DNA of 64,000 nucleotides from Pseudomonadota bacterium (GTDB lineage Bacteria > Desulfobacterota > Desulfobacteria > Desulfobacterales > Desulfolunaceae). The notes beneath the pieces were generated by a model. It had not been told where the DNA came from and made no database searches. It saw nothing but the letters and a program-made list of their open reading frames with translations. Shown piece by piece: positions 36,798-45,264 of the stretch (the stretch's first letter is position 1; the number at the start of each line of letters is the position of its first letter). The stretch covers positions 1-64,000 of the forward strand of contig JAHIRD010000015.1 of assembly GCA_018818835.1 (NCBI GenBank). Reading direction: 5' to 3'. The position numbers were made by a program, and so were the translations under genes.

Positions 36798-37859
36798 TCA
36801 CACCAGGGGAAGGGGGAAAAAGAGCTTGGAATAGAGATCAAGAGCATGTCTGTCCGTCATGCTGGCGATTAAATCCGTGACACGTCTATCATGGGGATCG
36901 TTGGTTCCACATCCTTCCATTTCGATACCGATCAGTTCTTCTTCAAAGCTTTTGATATTGGAGTCATCCATGAAAAAAACGTAAAGGTCCTTGAGTATTT
37001 TCATGGACTTCTCAAATTCTCCATGGACCTGGGGTGAACGATAGACATTTTCATAGAGGAACTCGCGCAGGGCCGTCATGGCATTCCTGACATCATCACC
37101 TACTTTAAGACATAGCTCTCCATTTTCAGGTTTCGTGGAATAAATGAGGTCCGTCACCATGGTGGTGGCTCTCTGGGAGTGCGTGTTTCCCAGAACCCGT
37201 GTGCATATTTCCGGGATCTGGCTCTCGTTGATGACCCTGCTTCGTATGGCGTCATCCAGATCATGGTTCAGGTAGGCCATAATGTCTGCGATTCGGACTA
37301 TCCGCCCCTCAACCGTGCTGGCCATGTCATCGGGATTCTTAGAGATGACATCCCCATAGCCTTTGGAGTGTTTTATGATTCCGTCACGGACCTCAAAGGT
37401 CAAATTGAGACCCTTCCCATCCTTTTCAAGGACATCCACCACCCTTAAACTTTGGCTGGTATGGGAAAATGTCGAAGAAAAGATTTGTTTCAATGCTGTT
37501 TCGCCGCTGTGTCCAAAGGGGGTATGCCCCAGATCATGGGCCAGGGCAATGGCTTCGGTAAGGTCTTCGTTAAGTCTCATGGCCCTTGATATGGTCCGGG
37601 CAATCTGGGCCACTTCGAGGGTGTGGGTCAGCCGGGTTCTGTAATGCTCTCCCAAGGGGGATAGAAAAACCTGGGTTTTGTGTTTTAGGCGTCTGAACGC
37701 ATTGGAATAAACGATTCTGTCCCGATCCCTTTGAAACGCAGTGCGAATCGGGCAGGTCTCTTCCTCCACTTGTCTTCCCTTTGACTCCGAGCTCAGACTC
37801 CCGAATTCTGAGATAAAGGTTCTCTCTCTTTTTTCGAATTCTTCCCGAATGGACATCAT
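36798..37859 (-). CDS. dgt: Deoxyguanosinetriphosphate triphosphohydrolase-like protein
   Basis: The 353-residue product belongs to the HD-domain dNTPase family that releases triphosphate from dGTP or other dNTPs. Motifs are FQRDRDRIVYSNAFRRLKHKTQVF, the metal site (THTLEVAQIART, AHDLGHTPFGH) and the later ADIMAYLNHDLDDA. The length fits the short dGTPase type 2 class. It may lower dNTP pools for genome maintenance or phage resistance. Two adjacent Met codons mark the start, with AGGAAG somewhat far upstream. Confidence 0.92.
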   Translation of the reverse strand: MMSIREEFEKRERTFISEFGSLSSESKGRQVEEETCPIRTAFQRDRDRIVYSNAFRRLKHKTQVFLSPLGEHYRTRLTHTLEVAQIARTISRAMRLNEDLTEAIALAHDLGHTPFGHSGETALKQIFSSTFSHTSQSLRVVDVLEKDGKGLNLTFEVRDGIIKHSKGYGDVISKNPDDMASTVEGRIVRIADIMAYLNHDLDDAIRSRVINESQIPEICTRVLGNTHSQRATTMVTDLIYSTKPENGELCLKVGDDVRNAMTALREFLYENVYRSPQVHGEFEKSMKILKDLYVFFMDDSNIKSFEEELIGIEMEGCGTNDPHDRRVTDLIASMTDRHALDLYSKLFFPLPLV

Positions 37860-38037
37860 TAATTTCTATTTCTTCCTGAGATTCGGCTCATTTCAGACTA
37901 TTTCTTCCATTGTCATTATTTTTATAAACTTTTTATATAAATCAGAATGATCTATTTAACAACCATTACATAAAATATATCTGATCATCGTGTGAAATTC
38001 TTTACTTATACAGCCATCTCTTTTATGATCAAATGAT

Positions 38038-38601
38038 ATGAACGATCATCACCTTATTCTTGGAAGCCTGATTGATTTTATATCCGGTAAAGAAATCCCC
38101 GATACTCTGGACGAACGTTACAGGCAGGCTATTGCCGAACGTCTTGTCAGGGACAAACAGTTCAAACGGACTGATATTGTTCAGGATTATAGCCTGACAG
38201 TCACGACGCCGGAGAAAAAAGCCATCCTTAAAATCGATTTTATTGTTTTAATCGACAAAAAGGAGCTGATGCTGATCAAGTACGGCCCAGGTTCCATCAT
38301 CACTCGACACCGTTCTTCCCTGGCAGCATCCAGGCTTGTGGCTCCCCACCAGATCCCCTGTGTGGTGGTGACCAACGGTGAAGATGCAGATATTCTCCTG
38401 GGCCGAACAGGAACGCTGCTGGCTCAGGGCCTGGACCGGATTCCCTCAAGAAATGAACTGGCCCTAATGGCCAGCAAAGAACCCCTGGAAGTCATCGATT
38501 CAAAGCGTTCTGTGCTGGAATCCAGAATCCTTTATGCCTTTGAGGTGGATGGGAGCTGTCCCTGTGATACCGATATATGCAGGATTGAATATGAGCCATG
38601 A
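38038..38601 (+). CDS. HsdR N-terminal-like domain protein
   Basis: This 187-residue protein resembles the stand-alone 'type I restriction enzyme R, N-terminal' proteins common in delta-proteobacteria. The core LKIDFIVLIDKKELMLIKYG aligns with the PD-(D/E)xK strand region. However, the Glu of the usual ECK triplet is not present as I read it, so nuclease activity is doubtful. There is no methylase or specificity gene nearby, so it is not a restriction system. It overlaps the deaminase gene by 11 bp and is probably co-expressed with it. Confidence 0.7.
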   Translation: MNDHHLILGSLIDFISGKEIPDTLDERYRQAIAERLVRDKQFKRTDIVQDYSLTVTTPEKKAILKIDFIVLIDKKELMLIKYGPGSIITRHRSSLAASRLVAPHQIPCVVVTNGEDADILLGRTGTLLAQGLDRIPSRNELALMASKEPLEVIDSKRSVLESRILYAFEVDGSCPCDTDICRIEYEP

Positions 38602-39106
38602 GACCTATATGAAAGAAGCCCTGATCCAGGCTGAATCGGCCCTGGCAGAGGGTGATTTTCCCGTGGGCTGCGTGATCGTTCTTAAGGACACGATCATTTC
38701 AATGGGCAGGAGGGAAAACGCCTCGGTTCATGGGGTCAATGAAATCGACCATGCTGAAATCAATGCACTCAAACAGATTGATTATCCAGGCACGGATCCC
38801 AGAAGAAAAGACATGATCCTTTATTCCACCATGGAACCCTGCCTGATGTGCTTTGCAGCGATTCTTTTAAGCGGTATCAGGCACATTGTTTATGCCTATG
38901 AAGATGCCATGGGAGGGGGGACATCCTGTGACCGAACACATCTGTCACCCCTCTACAGGACCCCGGAAATAGTTATTGTCCCGGGTGTGATGCGAGATGA
39001 AAGCCTTTCTCTGTTCAAGCAATTTTTCCTGTCACCCGGCAACCGGTACTGGAAGGGGAGTTATCTTGAGGATTACACGCTTTCTGCCACATATCAAAAG
39101 ACATGA
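38591..39106 (+). CDS. Nucleoside / tRNA adenosine deaminase-family protein
   Basis: The 171-residue zinc deaminase has the HAE motif (DHAEINAL) and PCLMC, the usual ligand and proton-shuttle set of the cytidine/deoxycytidylate deaminase fold. The N-terminus (MKEALIQAESALAEGDFPVGCVIV) is like TadA and guanine deaminases. The C-terminal part after GGTSCDRTHLSPLY departs from canonical TadA, so the substrate (tRNA adenosine-34 or a free base/nucleoside) is uncertain. The ATG at 38591 is inside the end of the upstream gene. The longer upstream frame is a shadow. Confidence 0.8.
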   Translation: MSHETYMKEALIQAESALAEGDFPVGCVIVLKDTIISMGRRENASVHGVNEIDHAEINALKQIDYPGTDPRRKDMILYSTMEPCLMCFAAILLSGIRHIVYAYEDAMGGGTSCDRTHLSPLYRTPEIVIVPGVMRDESLSLFKQFFLSPGNRYWKGSYLEDYTLSATYQKT

Positions 39107-39256
39107 TCATGTACGATTCATAGCAAATCAATTATTTTTCTCTTGCTTTTAGTATAATATTTCTATAAGAAGTTCGGTTGTTAATATTATTGTGGAATGC
39201 TTCGTGTTTTATCGGCATTTCTTGATTCAATAACAGGTTACCATGAGGAGGGTAGC

Positions 39257-39772
39257 ATAGCTAACCGCGACCAGACCAATATCAATAGGAAAATAAGAGC
39301 CAAGGAAGTGCGTGTGATTGATCCCGACGGCAATCAGTTGGGTATTTTGCCCTTACATCAGGCTCTTGCTTCCGCCAATGAATTCAATCTTGACCTTGTT
39401 GAAGTTTCGCCCAACGCGTCACCACCTGTGTGCAAAATCATGGATTACGGCAGGTATAAGTACGAAGAAACAAAGAAGAAACAAGAGGCAAAAAAGAAAC
39501 AGGCGACGGTCCAGCTCAAAGAGATAAAGGTCCGGCCCAAAACCGGGGAAAACGATCTTGTGACCAAAATTGGCCATATCAAAAAATTTATTGCCAAGAA
39601 AAACAAAGTTAAGGTCACGTGTGTTTTCAGGGGCCGTGAGATCACACTTTCCGCCATGGGAAAAGAATTGCTCATCCAGATTGCATCTGAAACCGAAGAC
39701 ATTGCCATTGTCGAACAGATGCCAAAATTCGAAGGACGCGCAATGTTCATGATTCTTGGTCCCAAGCCATGA
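39257..39772 (+). CDS. infC: Translation initiation factor IF-3, likely AUA start
   Basis: The 171-residue product is IF-3, which blocks subunit joining and proofreads start codons. The N-domain (NINRKIRAKEVRVIDPDGNQLG) and C-domain (VRPKTGENDLVTKIGHIKKFI, FRGREI) are complete. The only start with a good ribosome site is ATA at 39257, preceded by GAGGAGGG (39245-39252). It places the protein N-terminus where the family begins. The upstream in-frame ATG at 39197 has no ribosome site and would add 20 residues with no family match. Non-AUG starts in infC allow self-control by IF-3 in E. coli (AUU). Confidence 0.9.
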   Translation: MANRDQTNINRKIRAKEVRVIDPDGNQLGILPLHQALASANEFNLDLVEVSPNASPPVCKIMDYGRYKYEETKKKQEAKKKQATVQLKEIKVRPKTGENDLVTKIGHIKKFIAKKNKVKVTCVFRGREITLSAMGKELLIQIASETEDIAIVEQMPKFEGRAMFMILGPKP

Positions 39773-39794
39773 GCCTGTTTTCTTCCTGAAAGTC

Positions 39795-39828
39795 GGGAGC
39801 ATCGTAATCATTGCAGTCTGATGCTCCC
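39795..39828 (+). promoter_or_regulatory. Hairpin between infC and rpmI
   Basis: GGGAGCATC (39795-39803) is exactly complementary to GATGCTCCC (39820-39828), with a 16-nt loop. No long T-run follows. It could be a weak terminator or a site for L20 autoregulation of the rpmI-rplT part, which is known at this position in other bacteria. That role is inference here. Confidence 0.55.
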
Positions 39829-39957
39829 TTTGTAAAACGATACAGGAACCATTGGCGTGGTCTGTAAGTACAGGTTCGCGCCATATGTGTTTGTTCAGAA
39901 GCCTTGTGTTTCTGATTGACTGTACAACGCATATGGAGTTTTTTAAGGAGAATTTTA

Positions 39958-40155
39958 ATGCCAAAAATTAAAACGAACAGAGCCGCCGCCAAACGATTCA
40001 GGGTCACCGGCACAGGAAAATTCAAGTTCAAAAAAGCATTTGCCGGTCATATCCTGACCTCAAAATCACGCAAGAGAAAACGGTCCCTGAGACAGGGTAA
40101 CATTATTGACGCGTCCAATGTCAAGTCAATCCGAAGAATGCTTCCCAATTTATAG
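39958..40155 (+). CDS. rpmI: Ribosomal protein bL35
   Basis: The 65-residue basic protein starts [14 protein letters not shown], the normal bL35 N-terminus. It has the [16 protein letters not shown] segment. AAGGAG (39945-39950) fixes the ATG at 39958. An upstream in-frame start at 39916 is not supported. It belongs to the large subunit and lies between infC and rplT as in most bacteria. Confidence 0.97.
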   Translation: MPKIKTNRAAAKRFRVTGTGKFKFKKAFAGHILTSKSRKRKRSLRQGNIIDASNVKSIRRMLPNL

Positions 40156-40212
40156 ATGACCGTTGTTCCGACATAAAAAATACATCGCGTTTGATGTGTG
40201 AGGAGATAAAAA

Positions 40213-40566
40213 ATGCGAATTAAACGAGGTACCAAAGCAAAAAAACGGAGAAAAAAGGTCTTAAAGCTTGCCAAAGGATTCCGCGGAGGCCGAAGCAAAC
40301 TTTTCCGTACTGCGGCTGACTCGGTTGACAAAGCTCTGATGTATGGATTCAGAGACCGAAAAGCAAAAAAACGTGATTTCAGAAAACTCTGGATCGCCAG
40401 AATCAATGCAGCTGCCAGAATGAATGATCTGAGTTACAGCAACTTTATTCATGGTCTTAAATGCGCTGACATTGAGCTGGACAGGAAGGTTCTTGCTGAA
40501 CTGGCAATTTCTGATCCCGGGGCTTTCAGCCAGATCGCCAGTCAGGCTGCCCAAAAGCTTTCATAA
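40213..40566 (+). CDS. rplT: Ribosomal protein bL20
   Basis: The 117-residue protein has the basic N-terminal extension ([21 protein letters not shown]) and the globular part ([32 protein letters not shown] type) of bL20. It is required early in large-subunit assembly and in many bacteria represses its own operon. GAGGAG precedes the ATG. It is followed by a hairpin and a palindromic repeat element before pheS. Confidence 0.97.
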   Translation: MRIKRGTKAKKRRKKVLKLAKGFRGGRSKLFRTAADSVDKALMYGFRDRKAKKRDFRKLWIARINAAARMNDLSYSNFIHGLKCADIELDRKVLAELAISDPGAFSQIASQAAQKLS

Positions 40567-40580
40567 TCATAAAATTGCAT

Positions 40581-40634
40581 GTAAAGGGAATCAAGGCGGT
40601 CGCATGGATCATGCAATCACTTCATTCCCTTTAC
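40581..40634 (+). other. 11-bp inverted repeat after rplT
   Basis: GTAAAGGGAAT (40581-40591) is exactly complementary to ATTCCCTTTAC (40624-40634), and a GCAT/ATGC pair lies between. It begins 15 bp after the rplT stop codon. No T-run follows, so it may protect the 3' end of the transcript rather than terminate it. Confidence 0.5.
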
Positions 40635-40663
40635 CTGTTTGAGATTTACGGATTGTATTCACC

Positions 40664-40828
40664 ATGATTGATGGCGTCGTAAAAAGTCCCATATGCAGCG
40701 TTATAGTGTTTGGCCGGACGTTCGACATACGACCAAGTATGCCGGAACGCCCGGCCAAACACTATGCCTTGCCTATGGACCTTTTTCCATAGCCATCCAT
40801 CTGCCGACTTTTTACGAACTCACCATGA
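40664..40828 (-). repeat. Palindromic ~150-bp element, copy B
   Basis: Read on the minus strand it matches copy A (33977-34132) almost throughout. It has the same terminal GTAAAAAGTC repeats and the same inner arms (ATAGTGTTTGGCCGG / CCGGCCAAACACTAT). An 11-bp direct repeat TCACCATGATT brackets it (40659-40669 and 40820-40830), which could be a target-site duplication. It sits in the rplT-pheS gap of an otherwise conserved operon. Confidence 0.9.
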
Positions 40829-40980
40829 TTATACGGTGGCAGAAAAGACGGCGACGTTAATGACGTACCCCTTTGACCGTGTGGCACCGAGGGATCGGCC
40901 ATCTTTCGAATCATGGCTGTAAAGATGACGTAATATGAAATTCCCCGTTTATCCAGACTAACACATAAAGCGGAAACACC

Positions 40981-41988
40981 GTGCAGAAATCTATTGATCA
41001 GATATATCATGAGGCGCTTAAGGATATTGAAGGCGCCGACACCTTGGAATCCGTTGAGGCTCATTCCATCACATACCTGGGTCGAAAAGGACTGGTGACT
41101 CAGTTTTTGAGGAGCGTCGCAACGCTTCCTGCAGATGAGCGGCCCCTGGCTGGAAAAAGGGCCAATGAGGTCAAACAGGCCCTTGATGCTGCAGTGCTTG
41201 CGGCAACAAAACGATGTGAACTGGCAGCAGAAAAAGCCGATGAAGGCATCGATGTGACGCTTCCCGGCCGAACGGTCAAACAAGGCACCCTGCATCCCCT
41301 GACCCGTGTCACCCTTGAAATATGTGATATATTCACACATCTGGGTTTTCAAATTGTCGAAGGTCCTGAAATCGAGACCGACTACTACAACTTCGAGGCT
41401 CTCAATATCCCAAAGAACCACCCGGCCCGGGACATGCAGGATACGTTTTATATTTCCGAGAACACAGTTCTTCGAACCCACACCTCGCCCACCCAGCCCA
41501 GGGTTATGGAGAAGCAGGATCCTCCGGTCCGCATCATTGCCCCAGGCAAGGTCTATCGGTGCGATTCGGACCTGACCCATACCCCCATGTTTCACCAGGT
41601 GGAAGGCCTTCTTGTGGATGAGCATATTTCATTTGGAGATCTCAAAGGGATTCTCACCACCTTTATCCATAAGATATTCGATGAGGAAACCAGCTTGAGG
41701 TTCCGCCCTAGTTTCTTCCCATTTACCGAACCCAGTGCCGAAGTGGATATCCGATGCGTGATATGCCGAGGTAAGGGATGCCGGGTCTGTTCCCAGACCG
41801 GATGGCTTGAGGTCCTGGGTGCCGGCATGGTTCACCCGGCTGTTTTCGAGAATATCGGTTACGATACTCAAAAATACACCGGCTTTGCATTTGGCATGGG
41901 AGTTGAACGAATTACCATGCTCAAGTACGGGGTCGATGATATACGAAAATATTTCGAAAACGATTTAAGATTTTTAAGGCAGTTTTGA
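40981..41988 (+). CDS. pheS: Phenylalanyl-tRNA synthetase alpha subunit
   Basis: The 335-residue class II synthetase subunit has an N-terminal coiled coil, motif 2 ([10 protein letters not shown]) and motif 3 (FGMGVERI). The segment [28 protein letters not shown] near residue 255 is typical of the family. It forms a heterotetramer with PheT and charges tRNA-Phe. The start is GTG at 40981. It ends one base before pheT, so the two are coupled. Confidence 0.97.
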   Translation: MQKSIDQIYHEALKDIEGADTLESVEAHSITYLGRKGLVTQFLRSVATLPADERPLAGKRANEVKQALDAAVLAATKRCELAAEKADEGIDVTLPGRTVKQGTLHPLTRVTLEICDIFTHLGFQIVEGPEIETDYYNFEALNIPKNHPARDMQDTFYISENTVLRTHTSPTQPRVMEKQDPPVRIIAPGKVYRCDSDLTHTPMFHQVEGLLVDEHISFGDLKGILTTFIHKIFDEETSLRFRPSFFPFTEPSAEVDIRCVICRGKGCRVCSQTGWLEVLGAGMVHPAVFENIGYDTQKYTGFAFGMGVERITMLKYGVDDIRKYFENDLRFLRQF

Positions 41989-41989
41989 T

Positions 41990-44419
41990 ATGAAAGTCAG
42001 CCTAAGCTGGTTACGAGAATACATTCCCATCACCATGGAAACAAAGGATCTTGCCGATGCTCTGACCATGGCCGGTCTTGAGATCGAGTCCGTGGACAAC
42101 CGGTATGAGTCTCTTGATAACGTTGTTGTCAGCCGGATTGTTGAAATCAAAGAACACCCCAATGCAGACAAGCTCCGTGTCTGCCAGGTGGATGTGGGCG
42201 ATGGCATTCTTTCTGTTGTCTGCGGAGCTCCCAATGCCGCCAAAGGGCTTTTGATTCCCTGTGCCCTTGAAGGGGCCACCCTTCCAAACGGAATGGTGAT
42301 CAAAAAAGGGAGGCTCCGGGGCGAACTGTCCGAAGGCATGCTTTGCAGCGCATCCGAATTGGGTTTGAGCCTTGAAAAATCCGGCATCATGGAACTCCGG
42401 ACCGACGCCCTTCCCGGAACCCCACTTGCCCAGGCTCTTGGCCTGAATGACGCAACCCTGGATATCAGCGTGACCCCCAACCGTCCGGACTGTTTGAGTA
42501 TTATAGGCATCGCACGGGAAATAGGAGCATTTGAGGCCCATAAAACCAAAGTCACGTATCCGGACCCCAATCTGGCGTCTCCTTCAAAAGACTATAAATC
42601 CATTTCCGAGTATACCTCGGTTCAGATCAAGGATCCTGACCTCTGCCCCCGTTATGCCGCACGACTCGTTTTTGACGTTACGGTGGGGCCTTCACCCTTC
42701 TGGCTTCAGGATCGATTGATTTCCGTGGGCATGAAACCCATTAACAACATCGTGGATGTCACCAATTTTGTGATGATGGAAACGGGCCAGCCCTTGCACG
42801 CCTTTGATTTTGACCGTCTTGGTGAAAACCGTATTGTGGTTAGAGCAGCAAGCCCGGGTGAAGTGTTCACCACGCTGGACGACCGTGAACATACTCTGGA
42901 CAGCGAGATGCTCATGATCTGCGATGGTGAAAAACCTGTGGCCCTTGCCGGTGTCATGGGGGGACTTAATTCCGAAATTTACGAAAAAACAACTCGGGTT
43001 CTGATCGAAAGCGCCTATTTCGATCCTGCATGCATCCGTAAGACATCCAAAAAAACAGCTCTGAGTACCGATGCAGCCTATCGTTTCGAAAGGGGAATCG
43101 ACCCCGGGGGTGTTCTTTTCGCTCTAAACCGTGCCGCATCCTTGATCACATCCATCGGAAACGGTACTCTGGTGGATGGTCAGATTGATGAATACCCCAA
43201 ACCGATTCCTTCCAGGGAAATCACGGTCAATATTCAGGCGCTGAACAAGCGACTGGGGACGTCCCTTACCATGGAAGACATCAAAGGATATCTTGAGTCC
43301 ATTGAGATGACAGTTCAGCCCCTTTCCGAGGGCGTTTTGAGCATCCATGTCCCCACGTTCCGGGTTGATCTTGAACGGCCCGAGGATATTTCCGAAGAAG
43401 TGGCAAGGCTCTGGGGATACAACCGTATAAAAACAACGTTCCCGCCCATTCCTGCCGAAGCCTTTGAATTGACACCCAATTTAAGAGTTAAAAATCTGGT
43501 ACGCTCTGTACTGACCGGCTACGGTTTTTCAGAGACCATTCATTACAGTTTTATCCACAGCCGTTCATGTGATGCCCTGAGACTATCAGCCCATGACCCC
43601 AGAAGGAATGTTATTGACGTCCTGAACCCCATTTCAGAAGATCAGTCCGTCATGAGGACCTCTCTGGTTCCTGGAATCTTGTCTACCATTCATTACAACA
43701 ATGCCCGCCAGGTAAAAAATCTGATGATTTTTGAAATTGGTAAGGTGTTTCTCAAAAAAGAAGATAGTGTTCTTCCCGATGAAGTTGAAATGATTGTGGG
43801 CGCCATCACAGGAAATAGCCAGGAACCCTCGTGGTACTCCAAGGAAATTGAATGTGACTTTTTCGATTTAAAAGGCTTGCTGGATGGTTTTTTCAAGGGT
43901 CTGCATACCCCTGTTGTGGATTTTTCAGCTCTGACCGAAGCAGAATGTACCTATACCCGAAAGGGTTATTCTGCACGAATGAGTGCCGGAAATGAGCCGG
44001 TTGGGCTCCTGGGCAAAGTGCATCAGGATGTTCTCGATGCCTATGATATCCGCCAGGATGTGTTTATTTTTGAAATCGCACTTGCCCCGCTGGTTAACCT
44101 GGCCAGAGATGAACGTGAGGCTGGTCCCATACCCCGGTACCCTTCGGTTTCACGGGATACCACAATCATCTGCGGGAATGATGTCCGGTCCGGTGCCTTG
44201 CTGTCGTGTCTCCGTAAATCAGGGGAAGATCTTGTCGAGAAGGCTGAACTTCTGGATCTATACACTGGAGATCCCATTCCAAAAGGGAAAAAAAGTCTTT
44301 CTTTTCGAATGACGTATCGATCCCAGTCAAAAACATTGAAAGATAAGGATGTCAATAAAATACACACAAAAATAACTCAAATGCTCCTGGATCATTTTAA
44401 CGCGGATCTGCCGGGATAA
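41990..44419 (+). CDS. pheT: Phenylalanyl-tRNA synthetase beta subunit
   Basis: The 809-residue product is full length. In order it has the tRNA-binding (EMAP-like) domain (HPNADKLRVCQVDVG), the B3/B4 editing domain (around residues 210-390), two B5 domains, the catalytic-like core (ETIHYSFI, NPISEDQSVMRTSLVPG) and the C-terminal ferredoxin-fold anticodon-binding domain (PRYPSVSRDTTIIC, LSFRMTYRSQSKTLKD). It contributes tRNA binding and hydrolysis of mischarged Tyr-tRNA-Phe. Confidence 0.97.
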   Translation: MKVSLSWLREYIPITMETKDLADALTMAGLEIESVDNRYESLDNVVVSRIVEIKEHPNADKLRVCQVDVGDGILSVVCGAPNAAKGLLIPCALEGATLPNGMVIKKGRLRGELSEGMLCSASELGLSLEKSGIMELRTDALPGTPLAQALGLNDATLDISVTPNRPDCLSIIGIAREIGAFEAHKTKVTYPDPNLASPSKDYKSISEYTSVQIKDPDLCPRYAARLVFDVTVGPSPFWLQDRLISVGMKPINNIVDVTNFVMMETGQPLHAFDFDRLGENRIVVRAASPGEVFTTLDDREHTLDSEMLMICDGEKPVALAGVMGGLNSEIYEKTTRVLIESAYFDPACIRKTSKKTALSTDAAYRFERGIDPGGVLFALNRAASLITSIGNGTLVDGQIDEYPKPIPSREITVNIQALNKRLGTSLTMEDIKGYLESIEMTVQPLSEGVLSIHVPTFRVDLERPEDISEEVARLWGYNRIKTTFPPIPAEAFELTPNLRVKNLVRSVLTGYGFSETIHYSFIHSRSCDALRLSAHDPRRNVIDVLNPISEDQSVMRTSLVPGILSTIHYNNARQVKNLMIFEIGKVFLKKEDSVLPDEVEMIVGAITGNSQEPSWYSKEIECDFFDLKGLLDGFFKGLHTPVVDFSALTEAECTYTRKGYSARMSAGNEPVGLLGKVHQDVLDAYDIRQDVFIFEIALAPLVNLARDEREAGPIPRYPSVSRDTTIICGNDVRSGALLSCLRKSGEDLVEKAELLDLYTGDPIPKGKKSLSFRMTYRSQSKTLKDKDVNKIHTKITQMLLDHFNADLPG

Positions 44420-44446
44420 GTTTCTCCGGCGACCATAAACCGGTCT

Positions 44447-44471
44447 GTCGACTTTTTTACGAGTTCATCAA
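44447..44471. repeat. Solo terminal repeat of the palindromic element
   Basis: GTCGACTTTTTTACGAGTTCATCAA closely matches the terminal repeat of copies A and B (CCGACTTTTTACGAACTCACC in copy B). No inner arms are present. It lies in the short pheT-merR gap. Confidence 0.65.
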
Positions 44472-44504
44472 GGTTGCAGAGCGTGTAAACAAGGATCTTT
44501 TTTC

Positions 44505-44837
44505 ATGGACCCTGTCATCCCGGATAAAATGTATTTTAAAATCGGCGAGGTCAGTGAAATCACAGGCCTTGAATCCCACGTACTCAGGTTCTGGGAAAGC
44601 GAATTCAAAAACATCAAACCCAGACGCACCTCAACCGGCCAGCGAATGTACCGGAAAAACGATATTCAGCTTATCCTTTATATCAAACACCTCTTGCATA
44701 ATGAAAAATTCACCATTCAGGGTGCGCGGAAATACATTGAATCCGAATCCTCGGGGTCAAAAACCGTCAATACCGCTAAAGTAGACATTGCCTTTATCCG
44801 CAACGAACTTGAGGAAATTCTAAAAATGCTTGAATAA
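44505..44837 (+). CDS. MerR-family transcriptional regulator
   Basis: The 110-residue protein has a MerR winged helix-turn-helix (FKIGEVSEITGLESHVLRFWESEF, RRTSTGQRMYRKNDIQLI) and a short C-terminal helix for dimerisation. It lacks metal-binding Cys or a ligand domain, like the small MerR regulators that follow pheT (often with ihfA) in many proteobacteria. ihfA is absent here. The target genes are unknown. Confidence 0.9.
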   Translation: MDPVIPDKMYFKIGEVSEITGLESHVLRFWESEFKNIKPRRTSTGQRMYRKNDIQLILYIKHLLHNEKFTIQGARKYIESESSGSKTVNTAKVDIAFIRNELEEILKMLE

Positions 44838-44950
44838 AATAGTGCATGTTATAGGGAAACAATATTTATTATCATCCTTTATGGAACGGATCAATACGAC
44901 ACGTGTCAATCAACACGGTTAAAATATAAGAATCGATATTTTATTACGTA

Positions 44951-44979
44951 TTGACAATATTGATATTTTGTCGTAGAAC
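44951..44979 (+). promoter_or_regulatory. Candidate promoter of tRNA-Gly
   Basis: TTGACA (44951-44956) and TAGAAC (44974-44979) are 17 bp apart, giving a start about 25 nt before the tRNA. It could also serve the downstream rimP-nusA-infB operon. Confidence 0.55.
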
Positions 44980-45009
44980 GTCTTTTTGGTACACGGGTAA
45001 CGTTTAAAT

Positions 45010-45085
45010 GCGGGCATAGCTCAGTTGGTAGAGTACAAGCTTCCCAAGCTTGGTGTCGCGAGTTCGAATCTCGTTGCCCGCTCCA
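45010..45085 (+). tRNA. tRNA-Gly (anticodon CCC)
   Basis: The 76-nt cloverleaf is complete with encoded CCA. The acceptor stem is GCGGGCA with TGCCCGC, the D arm starts TAGCTCAGTTGGTAGAG and the T arm is GCGAG-TTCGAAT-CTCGT. The anticodon loop TTCCCAA gives anticodon CCC, reading GGG. It stands directly before rimP-nusA-infB. Confidence 0.96.
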
Positions 45086-45216
45086 TCTACCTTTCTTAAC
45101 TGTTTATTGGCCAGTTCCGGGTAGAATTTTAATCCGCTTCAGGTTTAGCGTTTGTGACCATGGCGGGTTAAGTGTCCCAGAGTCCGCTTCAAAATTGAAG
45201 TATATTGCACATGGGA

Positions 45217-45239
45217 ACGGGCAAACGCCCGTTTTTTTT
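45217..45239 (+). terminator. Rho-independent terminator between tRNA-Gly and rimP
   Basis: The perfect stem ACGGGC/GCCCGT with an AAAC loop is followed by T8. It lies 26 bp before the rimP ATG. Since no promoter fits between it and rimP, it may act as an attenuator for the operon. Confidence 0.85.
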
Positions 45240-45264
45240 ATAGCAAGAGATAGGTTGTTCAGGT

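Noticed and set aside
38038-38601. Restriction-modification system
   Set aside because: Only an HsdR N-terminal-like fragment exists, with no methylase, specificity or helicase part.
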